A stretch of 64,000 bases of DNA from Streptomyces rubellomurinus (GTDB taxonomy: Bacteria; Actinomycetota; Actinomycetes; Streptomycetales; Streptomycetaceae). Each line of letters opens with the position of its first letter. Position 1 is the stretch's first letter. The position numbers and the translations under genes are program-made. Below the pieces are notes generated by a model. The model saw only the letters and a list, made by a program, of their open reading frames with translations, made no database searches and was not told the DNA's origin. Shown one piece after another: positions 59,947 to 64,000 of this stretch. The DNA lies in assembly GCF_000961885.1 (NCBI RefSeq), contig NZ_JZKH01000034.1, forward strand, positions 16,201 through 80,200, written 5' to 3'.

Positions 59947-61563
59947 TCAGCGCGGGTCGCCGAGCCGCCGGTGCCGGACGGCCCGCTCCGCCAGCCGCCG
60001 CGCCTCCGGCGTCGCCGCCAGCGCGCCGAGCGCCGTGCCGACCGCCCGGCCCAGCCGCGCGCAGAACGCCGCCGGCTCCTCGGCGGCGTCCGGCAGCTCC
60101 GGCACCACCTCGTCCACCAGCCCCACCTCGGCCAGGTGCCCGGCGCCGATGCCCTGGGAGCGGGCCAGCTCGGGGGCGTGCGCGCCGTCCCGGTGGACGA
60201 TCGCGGACGCGCCCTCGGGCGGGAGCGGCGCCAGCCAGGCGTGCCCGGCGGCGATCACCCGGTCCGCCGGGAGGAGCGCCAGCGCGCCGCCGCCGGATCC
60301 CTGGCCGAGCAGGACGGCGAGGACGGGCGTGCGCAGCGCGAGCAGGGTGGTCAGGCAGTACGCGATCTCCACCGCGATGCCGTCCCGCTCGGCGTCGGCG
60401 GAGAGCTCGGCCCCGGCGGTGTCCACCACCGTGACCAGCGGCAGGCCCAGCTGTTCGGCCAGCCGCGCGGTGCGGCGGACGGCCCGCAGGTCGGCGGCGG
60501 TGAACGGCCGCTCGTGCTCGGGGGTGCGCCGTTGCTGGCCGACGACCAGGACGGGCCGGCCGCCGAGCACGGCGAGTGCCCGGACCAGCGCGCCGCCGCG
60601 CCCGCCGGGGGCGTCCAGCAGCACCAGCTCCTCGGCGGTGTGGCGCAGCAGCTCGCGGGTGCCCGGGCGGTCGGGGCGGCGGGTGCGGAGGACGGAGTCC
60701 CAGGCGTCGGTGGGCTCGGGTGCGGTGGCCGTGTCGGTCGTCGTGAGCGTGTCGGTAGAAGGGGCCGTGTCGGTAGAAGGGGAGGGGAGAGGAGAAGGGG
60801 ACGGCGGGGGCGGCGCCGCGGCCAGGACGGCGAGCGTGCGGCGGACCAGCTCGCGCAGCTCCTGCGGCGGCACCACGGCGTCCACCAGCCCCCGCTCGGC
60901 CAGCGTCTCCGCCCGCTGGACGTCCGGCGGCAGCTCCACGCCGCGCAGCTCCTCGTACACGCGCGGGCCGAGGAAGCCGAGCCGGGCGTCCGGCTCGGCG
61001 AACACCAGGTGGCCGAGCGTGCCCCAGGAGGCGAAGACCCCGCCCATGGTCGGGTTGCGCAGGTAGGTGAGGTAGGGGAGTCCGGCCGCGCGGTGCGCCT
61101 GGACGGCGGCGGTGATCCGCAGCATGCAGAGGAAGGCCGCCGAGCCCTCCTGCATCCGGGTGCCGCCCGAGACGGGCAGGGCGAGCAGCGGCAGGCGTTC
61201 GGCGGTGGCGCGCTCGACGGCCCGGGTGATGCGTTCGGCGGTCGCGACGCCGATCGAGCCGCCGAGGAAGCCGAACTCGGAGGCGACGAGGGCGACCGGC
61301 CGGCCGTCGATCAGGCCGACGCCGGTGAGGACGGCCTCGTCCAGCCCGGTGCGGGCGCGGGCCCGGTCGAGCGCGGCGCGGTAGTCGGTGTCGGCGGGCG
61401 GGCCGGCCGGGGGCTCGTCCCAGCCGCGGAAGCCGTCCGGGTCGACCAGCAGGCCGACGAGCTGGCGCGCGGTCAGTGCGGCGGCCGGCGCCGCGGTCGG
61501 CGCCGAGCCCTTGCCGGTCCTGCTGCCCGTGTTGCGGGGACCGCCCGTACCACCCGTGCTCAT
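59947..61563 (-). CDS. Fused carboxyltransferase (AccD-AccA type) subunit
   Basis: A 538-residue protein with two crotonase-fold carboxyltransferase halves. The beta-like half (35-270) has E-F-G-F-L-G-G-S-I-G and G-G-T-R-M-Q-E-G; the alpha-like half (300-538) has L-P-L-V-T-V-V-D-T-A-G-A and G-Q-G-S-G-G-G-A. A Pro/Ser/Thr/Asp-rich linker with a P-S-T-D-T repeat joins them. There is no N-terminal zinc finger. It would transfer CO2 from biotin to an acyl-CoA, but the biotin-carrier and carboxylase subunits are not in the window. ATG 61563, CGGAG site. Confidence 0.85.
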   Translation of the reverse strand: MSTGGTGGPRNTGSRTGKGSAPTAAPAAALTARQLVGLLVDPDGFRGWDEPPAGPPADTDYRAALDRARARTGLDEAVLTGVGLIDGRPVALVASEFGFLGGSIGVATAERITRAVERATAERLPLLALPVSGGTRMQEGSAAFLCMLRITAAVQAHRAAGLPYLTYLRNPTMGGVFASWGTLGHLVFAEPDARLGFLGPRVYEELRGVELPPDVQRAETLAERGLVDAVVPPQELRELVRRTLAVLAAAPPPPSPSPLPSPSTDTAPSTDTLTTTDTATAPEPTDAWDSVLRTRRPDRPGTRELLRHTAEELVLLDAPGGRGGALVRALAVLGGRPVLVVGQQRRTPEHERPFTAADLRAVRRTARLAEQLGLPLVTVVDTAGAELSADAERDGIAVEIAYCLTTLLALRTPVLAVLLGQGSGGGALALLPADRVIAAGHAWLAPLPPEGASAIVHRDGAHAPELARSQGIGAGHLAEVGLVDEVVPELPDAAEEPAAFCARLGRAVGTALGALAATPEARRLAERAVRHRRLGDPR

Positions 61564-61878
61564 GCACACTCCGTCAGAGATCGTTCCGGCTCGACACGAT
61601 CCGTCACTCTATGCGGCGGGGGCGAGGTGGGGCCGGAGCCGCCCGAAGGTGTGAGGAGGCCGACAGGGCGGGGCCGGGGGAGGCGCGGGAGCGGTGATTC
61701 CGCTAGTTCGACGCCGGTCGACCCTTGGGCCGCCCGGGCGGTTCGTGGACGCCCCTGGAGGAGGTCGTCGTGGGTTCGGAGTACTGGTCAAGTCGCTGGT
61801 CGGACACGGGAGTTACCCGTGGGTTAATTGTTGGCCGGGAGGCTTCCGGAGTTGACCGTGGCCCGCCACACTGGGGGC
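61564..61878. other. Intergenic gap between carboxyltransferase and RNase genes
   Basis: About 315 bases between divergent genes with no coding sequence I can support. The right part (61810-61835) is AT-rich for this genome and contains TTGTTG (61828-61833), perhaps part of the RNase promoter. Confidence 0.35.
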
Positions 61879-62271
61879 ATGACTCGCACTCTACGCGCGT
61901 GGAAGACCCGCGCCGCCGCCGTCGCCGCCGTCGCCATGATGACCCTCGCGCCCGTCGCCGTCGCGACCGACGCCCACGCCGCCGTGAGCGGCACGGTCTG
62001 TCTCACCGCCCTCCCGCAGGAGGCCGACGACACCCTCAACCTGATCGCCTCTGACGGGCCGTTCCCGTACAGCCAGGACGGCGTGGTGTTCCAGAACCGG
62101 GAGCACGTCCTGCCGACCCAGTCCTACGGCTACTACCACGAGTACACCGTCATCACCCCGGGCGCTCCGACCAGAGGCGCCCGGCGGATCATCACCGGGC
62201 AGGGCGACCAGGAGGACTACTACACCGGCGACCACTACGCCACGTTCTCGCTGATCGACCAGAGCTGCTGA
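61879..62271 (+). CDS. Secreted guanyl-specific ribonuclease (RNase Sa type)
   Basis: A 130-residue precursor: a 34-residue signal peptide ending D-A-H-A, then a mature 96-residue barnase/RNase T1-superfamily enzyme. The mature part matches RNase Sa closely from memory, including T-L-N-L-I-A-S-D-G-P-F-P-Y, catalytic Glu54 in Y-Y-H-E-Y, Arg65/Arg69 in R-R-I-I-T-G and His85 in G-D-H-Y-A-T-F; cysteines 7 and 96 form the single disulfide. It cuts RNA after G through a 2',3'-cyclic intermediate. No barstar-like inhibitor gene is adjacent. ATG 61879. Confidence 0.93.
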   Translation: MTRTLRAWKTRAAAVAAVAMMTLAPVAVATDAHAAVSGTVCLTALPQEADDTLNLIASDGPFPYSQDGVVFQNREHVLPTQSYGYYHEYTVITPGAPTRGARRIITGQGDQEDYYTGDHYATFSLIDQSC

Positions 62272-62521
62272 TCGACGCCCCACCGGATCCGCCCCTCCCG
62301 CGTGCGTTCCCGCCGCGCGGTCCCGGCGCGCCTCGGCGCCGGGGCCGCACGGCGGGGCCGCCGGGGTGCCCGGGGCGGGGAGGCTCCGGCCGTACGTCAG
62401 GGACGCGTACGGAACGCCCGGTGCCGCGTCAGGGCCGTGTCAACGGGCCTCGGCCCGGCAGCCGTCCGCCGCTTTGCTGGGGTGACGGTTCGGCGATGCG
62501 GGCGGAGAGGCGGTCCAGGCC

Positions 62522-63070
62522 ATGAAGGACAGCGGGGCGGGCGGGGCGAGCGGAACGATCCCGGCGGAGAGCCGGATCGTGGTCGGCGTCAGCGGCTCGC
62601 TCGGCAGCATCGCCGCCCTCCACCACGCCGCCGCCGAGGCCCGCCGCACCGACGTCGAACTCCTCGCCGTCCTGTGCTGGACCCCGCCCGGCGACGAGCT
62701 CGGCTACCGCCGCACCCCCTACCCGCCGGCCCTCACCGCCGGCCGCGACGCCGCCGTCGCCCGGCTCCGCCAGGCCCTGGACGAGGCCTTCGCAGGCCAC
62801 CACGCCGGAGTCCGCCTGCGCTGCCAGGCCGTCCGCGGCGACACCGGCCGCACCCTGGTCGGCTGCGCCGACCGCCCCGACGACCTCCTCGTCCTCGGCG
62901 CCGGCCACGAACGCGGCCGCCTCTCCCGGCTGCTGCGCCCCTCCGTCGCCGCCTACTGCGTCCGGCACGCGACCTGCCCGGTGCTCACCGTCCCCCGACC
63001 CGCCCTCCAGCGCGACCTGGAGGAGCTCGAACGCGGCCACGGCCTGCGGCAGTCGGTCACCGGGAGCTGA
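62522..63070 (+). CDS. Universal stress protein family
   Basis: A 182-residue single UspA domain. It starts with the V-V-G-V-S-G-S strand (G replaces the usual D of D-x-S) and ends with the ATP-binding loop L-G-A-G-H-E-R-G-R-L-S-R-L-L-R-P-S-V-A and C-P-V-L-T-V-P. Such proteins respond to energy or redox stress. ATG 62522; the 250-base gap before it shows no gene. Confidence 0.87.
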   Translation: MKDSGAGGASGTIPAESRIVVGVSGSLGSIAALHHAAAEARRTDVELLAVLCWTPPGDELGYRRTPYPPALTAGRDAAVARLRQALDEAFAGHHAGVRLRCQAVRGDTGRTLVGCADRPDDLLVLGAGHERGRLSRLLRPSVAAYCVRHATCPVLTVPRPALQRDLEELERGHGLRQSVTGS

Positions 63071-63102
63071 ACCGCCCGGCGGGAACCGCCGGACCGGCCG
63101 CC

Positions 63103-63828
63103 CTACGACACTCCGGCGGCCGCGGCGATGGCGAGGGCGGTCCGTCGGCCGGCGTGGACGGCGGCCGGGGCGGTGGCGGGGAGGCAGCGGCGGGCCTCGG
63201 GGCTGTACGCGGTCATCACCACGCCCGCGTGGTCGGTGGGGAGTTCGAGGTACGAGGCGGTCGGTGCGGCCGCGCGCAGCTCGCGCGCGTGCGCCACGTC
63301 GACCACCTCGTCCGCCGCGCCGTGCACCAGGTGGAGCGGGACGGGGGAGGGTCGTGCGGCCAGGGCGGGGAGCGTGGCCTCGCCCGTGGTGGCGGTCGGG
63401 GTGTCGTAGCGGCCGGCGATGCCGACCACGGCGGCGGGGCGCAGGTCGGCGGGGGTGTCCGGATGGGTGGCGAGGCCGACCGCCTCCTTGGCGCCGAGCG
63501 ACCAGCCGGCCAGGACGAGGCGCTCCCCGCCCCCGCCGGCCCCGTCCCCGCCGAACTCGGCCGCGGCGCGGCGGGCGTGGGCGAGCGAGGCGAGCAGGTC
63601 CGCCCGTCCGCCGTCCGGCAGGTGGGGCCGCCAGTCCGGGACGAGCACCAGCAGCCCGAGGTCGGCGGCGGCCCGGGCGAGCGGCCGCAGCACGTCGCGC
63701 TCGTCGGAGCCGCTGCCGTGCCAGAGCAGCACGACGGGTACCGGCCCCGGGGTGCCGGCCGGCGGGCGGTGGACGTCCAGGAACTGCCCGTCCGCGTACG
63801 GGACGGACTCGGGGAGGGGGGTCGTCAT
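63103..63828 (-). CDS. Alpha/beta hydrolase (dienelactone-hydrolase-like)
   Basis: A 241-residue hydrolase: L-L-W-H-G-S-G-S-D near 35, nucleophile elbow G-W-S-L-G near 110, acidic residue in V-H-G-A-A-D-E-V-V near 180 and His in T-D-H-A-G near 208. Substrate unknown. ATG 63828 is chosen; an ATG at 63882 would add 18 unconserved residues, but the frame upstream remains open. The stop is 33 bases from the convergent universal stress gene. Confidence 0.8.
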   Translation of the reverse strand: MTTPLPESVPYADGQFLDVHRPPAGTPGPVPVVLLWHGSGSDERDVLRPLARAAADLGLLVLVPDWRPHLPDGGRADLLASLAHARRAAAEFGGDGAGGGGERLVLAGWSLGAKEAVGLATHPDTPADLRPAAVVGIAGRYDTPTATTGEATLPALAARPSPVPLHLVHGAADEVVDVAHARELRAAAPTASYLELPTDHAGVVMTAYSPEARRCLPATAPAAVHAGRRTALAIAAAAGVS

Positions 63829-63920
63829 GAGGGGTTCGCCTCGATTTCGGTGGGCGGCTGCTGAACTGCTAGTGTTCCTCATGTCGCGAGGGAGATGATC
63901 TCTCGTCAGGCGTCAGTGGT

Positions 63921-64000
63921 GCTACCAGAGCACGTCCCACTTTCAGTGGGGAGAGTCCGTGCGACCCGGGCCTGGCGCTCCAGTTCGGACGAGGTCCGGT
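63921..64000 (+). ncRNA. Probable glycine riboswitch, 3' part outside window
   Basis: After GAGCACG, a hairpin CCCACT/AGTGGG (63936-63950) leads into GGGGAGAGTCC (63948-63958), the conserved opening of the first glycine aptamer, followed by a GC-rich stem. In actinomycetes this precedes gcvT. The aptamer core CCGAAGGNGCAA is not reached before the window ends, so the call rests on the opening alone. TAGTGT (63870-63875) could be its -10 box. Confidence 0.45.

Noticed and set aside
63879..63898. ATG directly after a -10-like TAGTGT near the right edge
   Set aside because: The frame stops after five codons; the transcript is better read as a riboswitch leader.

Overview
The window is very GC-rich and actinobacterial. 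Genes often begin with GTG or TTG, several transcripts look leaderless (a TANNNT -10 box about 6-8 bases before the start codon), and the small conserved proteins (DUF5999, DUF1876, DUF6629, DUF6817, DUF3037) are Streptomycetaceae stock. The RNase gene near 62 kb encodes a mature protein of exactly 96 residues that matches the remembered RNase Sa of Streptomyces (now Kitasatospora) aureofaciens almost throughout. I therefore read the organism as a Kitasatospora or close Streptomyces. Most of the window is ordinary chromosome with one small mobile element, three decayed gene remnants and many short tandem repeats.

Layout. 1-6.2 kb: 3' part of gcvP, DUF5999, a GCS2-family ligase and a CPBP membrane protease. 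6.2-13.3 kb: a HAD protein, two MFS carriers, a dienelactone hydrolase, then two flavin-binding split-barrel proteins divergent from a MocR regulator whose direct-repeat operator sits between them. 13.4-19.5 kb: secreted SGNH hydrolase, NDH-2, a translationally coupled HipA-like kinase/DUF3037 pair, a MarR regulator and purB. 19.5-24.3 kb: a DHA2 drug exporter, a LysM-M23 peptidase under a c-di-AMP (ydaO) riboswitch, an internally deleted APC permease, and a DUF2470 gene behind an iron box.

24.5-32.4 kb is a catabolic locus. RidA, IclR and KDG kinase face a PLP deaminase, a D-aminoacylase and a KDPG aldolase, followed by a GH13 glucosidase. Deacylase, deaminase, kinase and aldolase in that order would convert an N-acyl amino-sugar acid, such as N-acetylglucosaminate from oxidised chitin, into pyruvate and glyceraldehyde-3-phosphate. 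32.5-38.4 kb: a YhgE-like membrane protein, a siderophore-iron reductase coupled to a 41-residue hexapeptide-repeat ORF, a TnpB/omega-RNA element beside a broken purple acid phosphatase, and a secreted PNGase A. 38.5-44.2 kb: a LysR regulator and psuG-psuK for pseudouridine breakdown, an orphan Imm21 protein and polX.

44.5-64 kb: a degenerate HATPase protein, an ArsR-type regulator with an MFS carrier (operator repeats, TTA codon), DMT and DUF6629 membrane proteins, a serine hydrolase/MerR pair, a lipoprotein stump ended by a heptamer minisatellite, thpR, alpha/beta hydrolase versus MarR, an AEC carrier, an HD protein, a secreted SLT-like protein, a fused carboxyltransferase, RNase Sa, a universal stress protein and another alpha/beta hydrolase. 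The window ends in what looks like the start of a glycine riboswitch. No tRNA, rRNA or CRISPR array was seen.
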